Assembly: GCA_031472005.1 (NCBI GenBank)
Contig: PZJY01000013.1
Location: forward strand, 620,001-684,000
Length of the DNA stretch: 64,000 bases
Direction of reading: 5' to 3'
Source: Tetracladium setigerum
Taxonomy: Eukaryota; Ascomycota; Leotiomycetes; Helotiales
Shown: positions 44,550 through 55,327 of the stretch, in pieces
Layout: the number at the start of each line of letters is the position of its first letter
Position numbering within the stretch: the first letter of the stretch is position 1
Notes under the pieces: generated by a model
What the model was told of the DNA's origin: nothing
The model's database searches: none
The model's input: only the letters and a program-made list of their open reading frames with translations
Program-made: the position numbers and the translations under genes

Positions 44550-46276
44550 GGTCTGGGTGTCACCCTAGGTAAGTGAACTTCCAGCTGACTCCCAAGCCAT
44601 GATGATGATCAGGACTTCAAACACGGGGCGAGAAATTGCCAAGACTACAAAGAGAACGATTGAGAGGATGGTGGAACACTTCTGACAATCATCATAAATG
44701 AGTAGGATTGAAAACGAACGTACATATATCAATTTTTTGGAGTTCCCCAATTTGAACCTAGCGTTGATTCGCGAATTAAGCGATCGTCGGCCTCAAATTT
44801 AGCGTCATGCGGCCAGATATCAGACCTTTCTTGCCTGGCATTCTGATTGTCGGCCTCAAATTTAGTGTAATGCAGTGAAACACCAGAGGAAAACGATGCC
44901 AGGCAATCTGCTTGTCGGCCTCAAAATTAGCGTGATTTGAGAACGCGTTGGTTCTATAGAGCAGGCGCAATCTGCCAAGCATCTCGAAACAAGCGAATCA
45001 GTCATGGCGGACGACCGATGTCAAGTCTCCTGACCGCTAAGCAGTACTATCTGTACCCGAACGCCTTCGGATTCGGAGCACATCAATACATTAATTAGTC
45101 GGACAACAGAAAGAGATTTCTCCTATGTCACGTTGCATGATATCAACATAGAAATTATGCTTGCTTGTCATCGCATTACCCTTCCAATCAGAGTATTAAT
45201 TGTCACCCCTTGTCTGATGTGCTCTCCTTCATCATCGAATTTGATTCATGACCCGGATACCTGGCCTGGTCTAATGAGATCGATTTGGAACGCCGGCGCT
45301 TCAGCAAGAGCTGCACGTCAGTCTTATCCACCGACAGTGTCAAATTTTCAAGCACAGAATATGCAGCAACTTCCGATGTGTCGTAAGAAGTTCGCTATCT
45401 GAAGTGAGATCTCTAGCTTGGTTACATGATAAGCCTCTGTAAGCCTCTCCCTCAAATCCTTCTCAGCTTCTGACTGCAGTCCTCTACGATTTCACGCTAG
45501 TACACGATGACTCCCTCAACCCAATTGGCACCGGTGCAGAAAGGGGTTACCATACTGAGGTAGTTGCTTTTGGCAGGGCGCATGAACGTGTGGACATCAG
45601 CCTTCTCAATACAGCCTTGCTTGTTGGACTGTATGTGCCGGCTACCACACCGAGCTAATCACCTTGGGCCAAGGAATAATCTACATGTCCGTCACAATCA
45701 ATCATGTGTCGCCTGCCTTATAAACATGAGGATGCTTCGTAAGCCTGTCGGATAGCGTCCTTCACCGGCTAGAGAAAGCGCGTATGCAGCATTTTCATCA
45801 ACGACAGGAATACGATGATGGCCAGTGGTATTGTGACACGTTATGTGCGCCTCACAGAGAGTTGCCTCGAAGATACGTAAGGGTGTAGCGGTGATCGATG
45901 GTGTACTTCATCAAGATGCGATACAAGATTGAGCAGCTCAAATTCAGCAATACCTGTGCGAGAAGTGTGTTACTTCGAAAATCTTGGGAAATATTCTTCA
46001 GCGTTCGGCAGATGATTTTGCCATACACATTCCCACAGGACGTATGTTAGATCTTACATTCTCGAGAGAAAAGAATCGCCAGATTTCGACGTTGGAATCC
46101 CGGGTCGGATCGATCAGCCGTCGCGTGAGAGGCGCACTTGATAGAAAGAATAGTCGGAGGATCAGAGCAGTTTCATTGCCAATAGAAGTAAGCCATCCTC
46201 ATGATGAACAAGTCCAGGTGTGAGATTGAGGATAATAGCTAACGAGAGGCCCATTCTCAAGAGGGTCTCAGATACG
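44550..46276. other. Intergenic region with a short tandem repeat and unrecognised open frames
   Basis: Contains the 63-bp repeat array listed separately. Open frames at 45133-45402 (LIHDPDTWPGLMRSIWNAG) and about 45454-45657 (DISLLNTALLVGLYVPATT) have protein-like composition but no recognised family and no complete gene structure; they may be relics. An upstream exon of the coiled-coil gene could lie near 45984-46190, where a GTAAGC donor is present. Confidence 0.4.
44786..44935 (+). repeat. Three units of a roughly 63-bp tandem repeat
   Basis: GTCGGCCTCAAATTTAGCGT or a near copy starts at about 44786, 44849 and 44913, 63-64 bp apart. Units 1 and 2 carry TTGCCTGGCAT and its exact reverse complement ATGCCAGGCAA. 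Non-coding. Confidence 0.75.
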
Positions 46277-48322
46277 ATGGGCCCAAGAAGAAATCGTCGA
46301 AAGGACGATGATGATGATTGGGAAGAAAGTGGAACTGTCGAGGGCTTTACGAACGGTTCTGAATACCATTCTGAAACTCCCATTGCCGGAGCTGCAGGTG
46401 AACGCGGAATCATTAATGCCAATAATCACATTAACGGCCAAAGCAGCGGTTCACGATCTCGCCAAATCAAGGAGAATGGGTTGGTGCTACCAAAGCACGA
46501 AGTCACCCTTGGACCGTGGACCCAGGCTGTGTGCGAAGTTGTCAACGAAATGGGCTCAACTCAACGAGCGATCAGGAATCTCCAAAGGATATTCGCTATC
46601 CATCAGGAAGATCTTGACATGCTGAATAGTAACAAGACACGACTGGCTCAGAGAGAAGCAGACTGTAGGCAGAAAGATATGAGAATTGAAAGCCAGGAAA
46701 ATGCGATCAGCGTATTGAGAAGCTCGGACGCAAAAGCCCAGGCTGACATCGACAGCGCATTGCAAAAGATCAAAAAAGACAAGCAAGAACTGGAAGAAGA
46801 CAAATCAAAACTGAAAAAGAGAATCGAAATGGCCACAGAAGAGAAGAAACACGACTTGGAACGCGAGTTTCGGGAGCGTACCACTCAACACAAAAATGTC
46901 CATGAGCTGCGCATGAAGGACCTAGAAGCTGAATTCGCTCGGAGGAACGTCGAGTATAGCACGAGAGCAAAGTCCCTGAAGCTTGAAAATGAACAACTAT
47001 CGACAAAAGTGCAAGAACAAGAAGCAAAAATCGAGGCTCAGGCAAAGGAGCTGGACAAGGCCAAGCAGGATTATGACGTTCTAAATAGAGCAAAAGATTC
47101 ATTCAGAAATGAGAATCAAGCCCTGGAAAGAGAGCTTGAAAAGATGAAGGGGGAGTTCGCATTAAACATAAAACCATCTGCTTACTTGTATGTATTTCGC
47201 ATCTAGCTCACCGAAAAGGCTAACAACAATTAGTGAGCAGCAATTCGCTGAGATATATGGTCAGGTGGAAAGAATTTCCCTGGAATATTTCCATGATATA
47301 GGAGACAAGGTAAACGTCTTTCCACCAGCCAAACATGATTTCTTACCGTTTTATAGGACTTGGTTAGAGTGCACGACGAACTCGCTGAGGCAGATCCTTA
47401 CTTCAGATCCGTCCCCATTGATGAATCAGACGATTCACGTGACCTCCAAACGGCTCATGCTCAACGCGTCATTTCAAAGGCGTTATACGAAGATATCTGG
47501 CAGCCTTTCCGCTCTGAGCTCACGTTACCGCACCCTGAGTTCAGCAATCTTCTTAGCGAGATATCAGAAAACCTCGAGAAATCTAGTCATAGCGGCCGCG
47601 TAGGCGATGTTTGGACAGCTCTCACCATGCGAGCTCTTGAATCCTTGCAGGCTAATCGGATGCCAGCTGATCCAGTTCTGGCGCCCAAGCAGCAGAGCTC
47701 ACCTACATTTTCCTCTCGAGAAGATAGTGTCATCTCGAAGGTTTTGCGTATTCTTTCCCCCTTGGTCAATCCTTCCAAAATCGACTTACTTCAAACGGAT
47801 CTCCGCGCACTTGTGGAATCCTCCATCCTCGTCTGGAATGACGCTCAAGCGGGTGGCTCGAGAATCACCATGACCCTGTCGCTTGACGGTATAAACCGGG
47901 AAGAATGGCGGGCCCAGAAGTTCGACCCAGTACTGTCGTCCAGTGATGGAGATGGACCCAGCCTAGACCAGGTCTCAAAGACGTATCCTCGAATTTTCAC
48001 TCTATTCCCACGGATCCTGACTCGATATCAAGACGACCAATTGCTGCCTGGCAGCTGGCCAACAACGCAGCTCACAGTCCTTTACCCTGGGATAGGACTA
48101 CCAGAGTCATCATCGTTAGTAATGCGTGGAAAGCTCGAACAGAAGGAGAGAGAAGACTACATGGAAAAGGCGCTCGAGAACGCGAAAAGGGAGTTGAACA
48201 GTACTAAGCGTGGTCCGGGAAGCGTAAGGAGAGAGTCGAGAGGAAATATGACATCAAGTGGGCCCCCGAGTCCTAGTATGCAATGGAGGATGGAAGGCGC
48301 CATGAAATTTGTGGAGAAGTGA
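46277..48322 (+). CDS. Coiled-coil protein, unknown function
   Basis: Not recognised as a named protein. Exons 46277-47187, 47234-47309 and 47357-48322 (donors GTATGT and GTAAAC; acceptors ATTAG and TATAG) join in phase to 650 aa. The N terminus is basic and then acidic (MGPRRNRRKDDDDDWEES). A long coiled coil rich in Lys, Glu and Gln spans about residues 110-300, and its heptads include LEEDKSKLKKRIEMATEEKK. The C-terminal 330 residues are a mixed globular region with segments such as YEDIWQPFRSEL and MTLSLDGINREEW. The tail is Ser/Arg-rich. No signal peptide or membrane helix was seen. The start was chosen at the first ATG after a candidate intron region. The gene is intact. Confidence 0.7.
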
Positions 48323-48632
48323 AGCAATAACATGGGAGAGAATTGAGAAGGACTACGTTGTACGGCACTACCTCTTTTGCGCTTGGACAATATAGTAATA
48401 AATACAAATAGCAATAGCAAAGCGAGCAAGTGGTGCGAAAGAGACAACAACGAATAAGTGAATACAGCGATCTCTAAATGAATAAACAAGAATCGGACCC
48501 AAACAAAGGCGTAGAACGGAAATCTCAGGCCTACACTGTAACGGTCACTGATTATTCGGTGCACTCAGTTGGTTTAGGTTGGTTGTCGAGAGGAGATAGG
48601 TGTATCAAAAGTACGGTCGCAGACAGTATGTG
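48323..48632. other. 3' flank of the coiled-coil gene
   Basis: About 310 bp without a gene, A-rich, running into repeat family 1. Confidence 0.4.
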
Positions 48633-49845
48633 GCTGGATTTGGGCAGTTTCGTCAGCGAATACGGACCAAGTATGCTGGACAACGAAAACAGTACTTCAG
48701 CTATGCCCAGGAAATATGAACATCGAATCATTCTTTTTGCTAGCGTAAAAATGGAGTTAATAATGAATTGAATGTTTAGGCAAACTTTTACTCATGAATT
48801 TCATAGTGGTCTGAACTAGACATGCTGCTCGTTGCTAAATTTGAAAATTGTGTGGTGTCAAGATACTTCTCAAGGATCGTATTGCACCCCCAAACTTCTG
48901 GAAAATTAATGTAAAGACAATATCGATAATTGATCTTAGAGAATCGAAAGTTGCATTCTAAAGAAGCAGTTTCCCAGCTAGGTGGAGTTGTAGAATCTTT
49001 GGCTCCGGGCTTGGCATTCACAGAATGCTAAAATGTCCAAATTGGAACACTTGCTTACGGCTAAGCCGCAAATTGTCTCCACCTATCTTCTTTCTCAGAG
49101 TTCGGAAGCTCTATGAATGTCCCATCGATCAGTTCACTGGGCTTATATAAACAGATCAGTGCAATATATAGCCACGATTTCGGGTCGCTTCCCAAATGGC
49201 GGTAAGAATTAATCGTTCAGTTAGCACCTCACCTCACCGAATGATTATAATAATCTTAACCGTCTCCGAACTTTAAAGCCACAAAATCGCTATTTATTAA
49301 CATCAAACGTATTCAAACCACCATTCTATAGCTTCTAATGGACATGAGACCCTTTGGCAGGCTCCAATATATTTGTATTGGCGTGTCACGGGGCAACAAG
49401 GATTTAAGAACTCCTGAGCAGCTAGGTGCCAGCTATGCCAAGATAATACACTCTAAAATTTCGCGTGATTGAAATTGTTGGGTTGGAGGTGAGTGGAGGT
49501 GTTGCCTTTCGTATTGTGGGTGGTCATCGTAGGACTTGACTCTTGGTCAGGCCATTTTCGGGATCCCCGCCTGGTGTGGCGTTCATCTTTCGAGAAACGA
49601 ATACTGTACAGGAGTATGGAAGACGAGTGATGCAGGTCCGTACATGTCGTGATCATTTCTTTACGTTTTCTTTGAAATTGAAGATGTTTCGTTGAAAGAA
49701 GTGTGTACAAGTGATGAGCAACTCAACGTGAATAATGCTTTGCAATGAGGTTGAGTTCGAATCCAACATGTTGCTCTCCGTCCAGGGTGAGGACCTATTA
49801 TCGTTCAAGCATCGAGGGAATTACAACGTTACATATTACGATTGA
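48633..49845 (+). repeat. Dispersed repeat family 1, copy B (uninterrupted)
   Basis: A 1.2-kb partner of the split copy at 30088-30635 plus 31390-32090, same orientation. It reads straight from AACAGATCAGTGCA into TATAGCCACGAT at about 49154-49175. Some differences between copies are G-to-A or C-to-T, for example GAACAGTGCTT against AAACAGTACTT, as repeat-induced point mutation would give. No protein frame or terminal repeat was seen. Confidence 0.85.
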
Positions 49846-49872
49846 CCACCCGATATTTACTTCATTCCATTA

Positions 49873-52624
49873 TCAAAAAATCACAAACCTCTCTTCCTCG
49901 AATCTATCATCATCACCCTCCCCATCCATCAAACCACTAAAATAACATTCCCCCACAATCTGATACTCCCTCCCACCCGCTCCCTCCCTGCCAGGCCTCA
50001 ACACAAACGGCGTCTCCGCACCCCAAAACACCACCACTACATCTCCCACCTTCGTGCCCTTCGGCACCATACCCACAAACTTGAACTCCCGAGTAACAGC
50101 AATCGTCCTCGGAAAAGCAGGATTTCCATATAAAAGATCACCACGAACCATATCACCCACCAGCTTACTAACTTTCTCCGGCGACGTGATCTCACCGAAA
50201 GGCCCATGATCTCGGATAGCTTGGAGGAGTATAGGTAGATCCTCAGGCTCAGTTCCATGTTTCTGCGCGAGAGATTGGAGGTCAACAAGGAATGATTGTG
50301 TCCATTGGAAGTATTTCCCATAAGATGGGTCCGCTGGACGGTTGGTTGGGCTACGATCGCCAATGGCAAGGCGCCAGAGGAACTCTTCTTGTTCGGACGC
50401 GGTTTTGGAGGGGAAATGGGTGGCGAGGAAGAGTTTGGCTTCGTTGATCCATCGGATTTGTTCGGGGAGGTTGAGTAGGACTGACGTGGTGGTTGTTTCG
50501 GCGTATTGGGTGATGGAGCATATTGATGTTAGGTCTGTGATGATGTCGATTGTTTGGCCTCGGATTAATAATTTGGAGGCTTTTGTTGAATGGGCTGAGT
50601 TTTCTGAGGTGGACGTATAGAGTGAGATTTCTGATTGCTTGTAGAGGCCGCACTGATAGGGTGAGGAGTGTTGCGGTGAGTGAGCGAGCGTGCCAGCTGG
50701 TGGACGAGGGATGGACCACTGTTGTTGATGAGAATACTCATTAGCAAGAAGGCTTACGATAATGATCAATATAGAGAAAAGAAAAGAAACATACATCAAC
50801 AACCCAAGAAGGCCCTCCAACACTACCATCACCCTCCCTCCACCCAATTCCCGCATACTGCAAACTCTCCAACAACTGGCCTGTTTCCAGCTGCTTCAAG
50901 GCCACCTTCAAAAGAGTCGTCTCCAATGGAACTGTATAGTCAATCATCCCCTTTGACTCATCAAACCCATGCGCACAAGCCAGCACCGCAAAAACTTTAT
51001 CAACCGGTTCTGTTGCTTCAAAAATCGACGTCTGAAGAAGCACATCTACGAGTCGTAAACCACGAAAGAAGAAACCCGTCTCAATCCTCGCTCGACGCGT
51101 ACGGTCCATAATCGCAAATTGATGAAGCCCTTTGAATCTACGATCACTAAATGTCTCTCCACTATAGGTGAACGCGGCAACGAGCTGATGATATCTAGGA
51201 TCTGAAAACAGCAGTTCCAAACCACCGAAATAATCCCACATCATTATCGAATTACCATGTAAAATCGTGATAGCGCGCGCAAAGACAACTTCTTGAAACA
51301 CCCAAACGCGCGTGAACCAAGGATTCGCAAGAAGTCCATTCAAAGCTTCCATCCTTGCCGTGAGCGCCGGATCCTTCCCACCAATTCGACGGAAATGCAA
51401 CGATGCGACGTGGTCAGCGAAGCTCTTTGGATCGGACATTGTGAAGGTGATGAGAAGTTCGTTGATCATTGATAGAGCAAGCCAGGCGGTTCTGTCTTCG
51501 CCGAGACAGACGTAGACGTGTGAGGCTTGCTCGTAGATGGATTTCATCATGGGGACTTGGTGGTTCTTTTCGGCTTTGTCGAGTTGGTTAATGCAGATCG
51601 AGTCGATCCAGATGCATGTTGGGCGGAGGAGGGAGCTGCGTCTGTGGAGGATGGAGTGGACGTTTGTGGGGATGTAGTGTTGATGGCTGTTGAGGATGAT
51701 GAGATGCATGCTTCCTTTTACTGGCTGCATTTTACAGCAAGTTGAATTCTCTTCTCCTTTCAGAACTTTCTGGCCGGGTCTTTGAGGGCAGTGAGTTGAA
51801 TGGTCTAGCTGTTGTGGACCCCAGCAGTAAGATACACATTCGTATTCTGGACTCGCTCCGAAGATGTAAGGTTCAAGATCAGCGTGTAATTCCAGAAATG
51901 GGAGTCTTCGATGGATATGAAGCAGTCGAAATTGACCCTGCCTAATCTCTAACTTCTGACGCAAATCTTCTGGTTCCGCAAACTTGAAGATTGGGAGACT
52001 ACTTGGGTTTGCATCCCATACGCACAACCGCACAATAGCCCTCACTGCCAGAAAACAGTATTCTGATATCCTGGACTCTGAAAGCCAATGGGTAAAGTCA
52101 GAAAATCTGATCATGAATAGAACGTACTTGTTTACGAGCCTTGTCAAAACCACTGGACTGACTTGAATCAGATATGTGAGGATTTGTCCACCAAAAACGA
52201 CCATTCCACCTGCAAAGGTAATCGCAGAGACAGCAACCGTCCAATTCATTACTCCCCAAACAATTCCCAGCAACCAAAACGCAAGAAACATCAACCTAAT
52301 CACAAACAAAGCAACAACATACCCCACAAACAACACACCTGCCCGAAGAAGGGCACCAGATTCTACAACAGTAGTAAAGAAACGCGCCGAAAAGAACGGA
52401 ATGATTATCACACCCTTTAGAAAAGCGTAGGCCTCTCTTGGGAAGAAGATGGGAAAGCAACATATTCGTATGAAGAGAGATATAGGACCGAAGATTATGT
52501 GAATTATTATGCTGGTGAGAATAGCGACGCAAGCCGCGACGGAGAGATCGAGTGAGATTTCGTGCTTGTAGCCACTTTTGAGCTCTCCGCTGGCGGCGTC
52601 GAAGTAGTTGAGTTCGTCGGCCAT
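49873..52624 (-). CDS. HET-domain protein with an N-terminal membrane module
   Basis: Exon 1 is 52624-50795 and exon 2 is 50718-49873, with a 76-nt intron (GTATGT donor, CTAAT branch, ACAACAG acceptor). The product is 891 aa. Residues 25-175 hold four or more hydrophobic segments (VAACVAILTSIIIHIIFGPI; LFVGYVVALFVIRLMFLAFW; AITFAGGMVVFGGQIL). The HET domain follows: YECVSYCWG, CIWIDSICINQLD, SHVYVCLGED and WFTRVWVFQEVVFA, all canonical. The C-terminal 300 residues read VPKGTKVGDVVVVFWGAETPF, like the tail of many HET proteins. Most HET proteins are soluble, so membrane anchoring would place the death trigger at a membrane. The ATG used is MADELNYFD; the 15 codons upstream are in frame but lack an ATG. 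Intact, without indels. Confidence 0.88.
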
Positions 52625-53196
52625 TTTTGAGGGGTACAAATGAGTGTTTTGGCTGTGAGGCCACAGCAAATATGACTTCTAGATGATTGGAACAAAGTTC
52701 CGATGTCTTTGATTTGGGAGGAGTATGGCAACAGCCCGATAGTGCAACGAAAGAGAAAGTGGTAGTGAGGCTGAGGATATACATCCATATGCCAGCGGCA
52801 TTTACCCATCACCCACGTCCAGAGGACTCGAATCTGATTGGGTCCATCAAATGCATGTAAGCGCCTGCATTTACGGAGGATTTTGTGCAGCACTGCTGTC
52901 GGAATGAAAAAATGGGCCAAGCACTTGCTAGGCCGTCGACAGAAGCTTTACAAGAACAAAGAGAGCACACCTCGGGATATGTTTAGGATGTTTTTTATTT
53001 TGTATAAACTTCGCTTTGCCAGAATTAATCCGCTACAATCCGATTGCAGTCGACCTTCAGTCAACTGGTATGATACACCCTAATGCTAATGCTTTCAACC
53101 CCCGATAACGCCGGCCAAAATCAAACATGCAACCGTCCATCCATCCTCATGTGCACGTCAAATATACAAAGCCTTCCCTTATCAAAAGTGTAGGGC
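52625..53196. promoter_or_regulatory. 5' flank of the membrane HET gene
   Basis: A 572-bp gap to the next minus-strand gene. No open frame with support. Confidence 0.45.
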
Positions 53197-54000
53197 TTAA
53201 ACACCGCCCATTTCAACCTCCATGCCATTCTTGAATCCAAAATCCAAGAATTCGGCCTCTCCAAAATCCATATCCTCACCAAAGACTCTGGTTGCTTCCC
53301 TCTTGACCTCAACTTGATTTGCTCTGCGTCGTGGAACAGCAATTGGCCGATCACCAAATACAAATGGCGCACCCATCTTGAACTCGTTGTCCTCATCATC
53401 CCCCGAATCATCCCACTCACATCGTCTCTTATTCCCGTTCGGAGTTCCAACCAAGCTCTCATTCGATCTCGCACCACCACCCTGACTTAAGACCGGAACA
53501 TCATCCTCATCTGGCACCATATCCACACTATGGCAATCATATCTTGACCAAGTCCTCTCATGCGTTGGACTGTAAACCCCCCAAGCCGAATGTGCACTCA
53601 TTCCCCCAACCTTAAGCAGCCCACAGAACGGCATCAGTTCCCGCATACCGGCGTTGGCTCGTGGCCGGGTTTTCAGCAGCGCTGCGGTACGTGGTGACGT
53701 CTCAGTAGTTGGTGTGGCAGGGAGGGATTTGCTTTCGTTGAAGAGGTTGAAGCCGGAGAATTCAGTGCTGGTTTTGTAGCCCTCGGGAACGCTCTTTCTG
53801 ACGCGCATGCCGACAGAGAGAAGATCTGTTTGGATGGCGTGTGGGAGGACAGGTGTGTTGCTTGTGTCATAGCTTGAAGGGTCGTCGCTGTTGGAGATGG
53901 AGTAGGACGGTGTCTGGTCCGCAAGGGAGTTCTGGGGGAAGTAGGAGCTGATATGAGGCTGGGAACCGCCGTATGGACGCTTTGCCTCACGTTGTGCCAT
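53197..54000 (-). CDS. Ribonucleotide reductase regulator, Dif1/Spd1/Sml1-like
   Basis: Small intrinsically disordered regulator of ribonucleotide reductase; yeast relatives (Dif1, Sml1, Hug1; Spd1 in fission yeast) hold RNR inactive or steer its small subunit into the nucleus. Single exon, 267 aa. The N terminus reads KRPYGGSQPHISSYFPQ, the short Hug-type motif (QPxISSYF). A second conserved block near residues 60-75 is DLLSVGMRVRKSVPEGYKT, which I recall as typical of filamentous-fungal members. The C-terminal half is acidic (CEWDDSGDDEDNEF), like the RNR-binding tails. The start is the ATG just before AQREAKRPYGG; the open frame extends another 116 codons upstream, but that stretch is Pro/Ser-rich and probably 5' UTR. 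Confidence 0.8.
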   Translation of the reverse strand: MAQREAKRPYGGSQPHISSYFPQNSLADQTPSYSISNSDDPSSYDTSNTPVLPHAIQTDLLSVGMRVRKSVPEGYKTSTEFSGFNLFNESKSLPATPTTETSPRTAALLKTRPRANAGMRELMPFCGLLKVGGMSAHSAWGVYSPTHERTWSRYDCHSVDMVPDEDDVPVLSQGGGARSNESLVGTPNGNKRRCEWDDSGDDEDNEFKMGAPFVFGDRPIAVPRRRANQVEVKREATRVFGEDMDFGEAEFLDFGFKNGMEVEMGGV

Positions 54001-55327
54001 CTTGAGGTTCTTTGGTGAGGGGGTTGTCAGTTTGATGAAGCGTCCGTACTGGATGTCGCAAAGTTCGAGTTTCCTTTGGGATGGGCGTAGAGGTGTTGAT
54101 GGGAGCAGCAAAATCAATTGCAAACTCTGCAAGCCTCCGCGATCAAGCAGGGCGGAGAGAGGGGGGGATGGGGGTGTGACAAGGTGAAAATCCAATTGAA
54201 TCGACAATTCGGCGTCGCTGAAAATGTCGTTTCGTGGGGTTGACAATTGGGGGGATGCAGATGCAGCTTGGGGTTGGGGGAGGAGTCGGAGTCGAATCAA
54301 CCCACTCAAATGAATGGTGGAGGAGTGCTTGGCGTCGCGGATTGGCAATATCTCGTTTCGTGTTGAGCATAAAAGAAGCTGAAGTTTTGACGTCTTCTTG
54401 CAAAAGATGTTTGAAATGGAAGAAAAGGAGAAGAGATGCAGTTAAAGGTGAGAGTTATTCTCCCCTAATTGATGGTCATTCAAGCTACTCATTGCTCTAT
54501 TGAACTCTAGCATATTGCGAGCCGTGCCGTCCCCTCCTCCGCTTTACGGAGTCATGTGACCAAGCACTTGATCTATGTAAACAATAACCCTCCACAACAT
54601 TGATGGTGTATTTTCAGAACTGGAATACTGGAAGTAAAGTAATGGCTAATGATCTTCTTAGATTTCCATTTTCGTGGGAATGCTCAAGCATCCGTCATCT
54701 CTGGTCAGTACGGAGGACCCTGCTTTGATCATCTATTCATCACATTGGTACCAACACTTTGCCACCCTCGTCTCATTAGCATGAGAGATATCAATATCAC
54801 AGCTTCTAAAGCCCCAAATTCCAGCCATGTTCCCAACCTTCACAATGATTCCGAGACAGGACTACTGTACTGCATTCGCAGGATGCCGCGCGACAAGGTC
54901 TCGTTCAAACTCCTTCCAGGGAAGCCTTTCTCGCCAAGCTCAGTTCAGTGTCTGCGATACATAATATTTGCCATAATCGATAAATCTGCCTCATCTAGGG
55001 GGGAGGGGTTTGCTATTACTATTTTTTCCCCTTCAGTCTAATCCTCGTATCTACCTACTACCGCCATGAAGACGCGCGACTCGTCTATGTAAACAAATCA
55101 TACAGGATCTAATGCGATGCACCCCCAAGGAAGATCACTCAGCCTTCCAAAGTACAGTAGCCATATTCATTTTCAGCCTGTATTAGATTCAGTTAATCTA
55201 TTGAAGCTGTATTGTCGGCCTGACAGTTTGCTGCAACCTCTCCACCTCGGATTGCTCTGTAAACCTTTCTCCCATCTTCATGCATCTGGTATATCCTGTC
55301 TATATCCACTCCCTCTTTTTCGATTTA
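54001..55327. other. Intergenic: RNR-regulator promoter and 3' flank of the Clr5-ankyrin gene
   Basis: The first 350 bp are the leader and promoter of the RNR regulator. A plus-strand frame at 54649-55041 (130 codons) has an ATG but no motif and no neighbouring exons; not called. Confidence 0.45.

Noticed and set aside
49751..49765. GAGTTCGAATCCAAC, like a tRNA B box
   Set aside because: No matching A box or foldable cloverleaf upstream. It lies in repeat family 1, and the other copy does not keep it.
54649..55041. 130-codon plus-strand frame with an ATG
   Set aside because: The amino-acid pattern resembles no family and no exon partner was found; left as intergenic.
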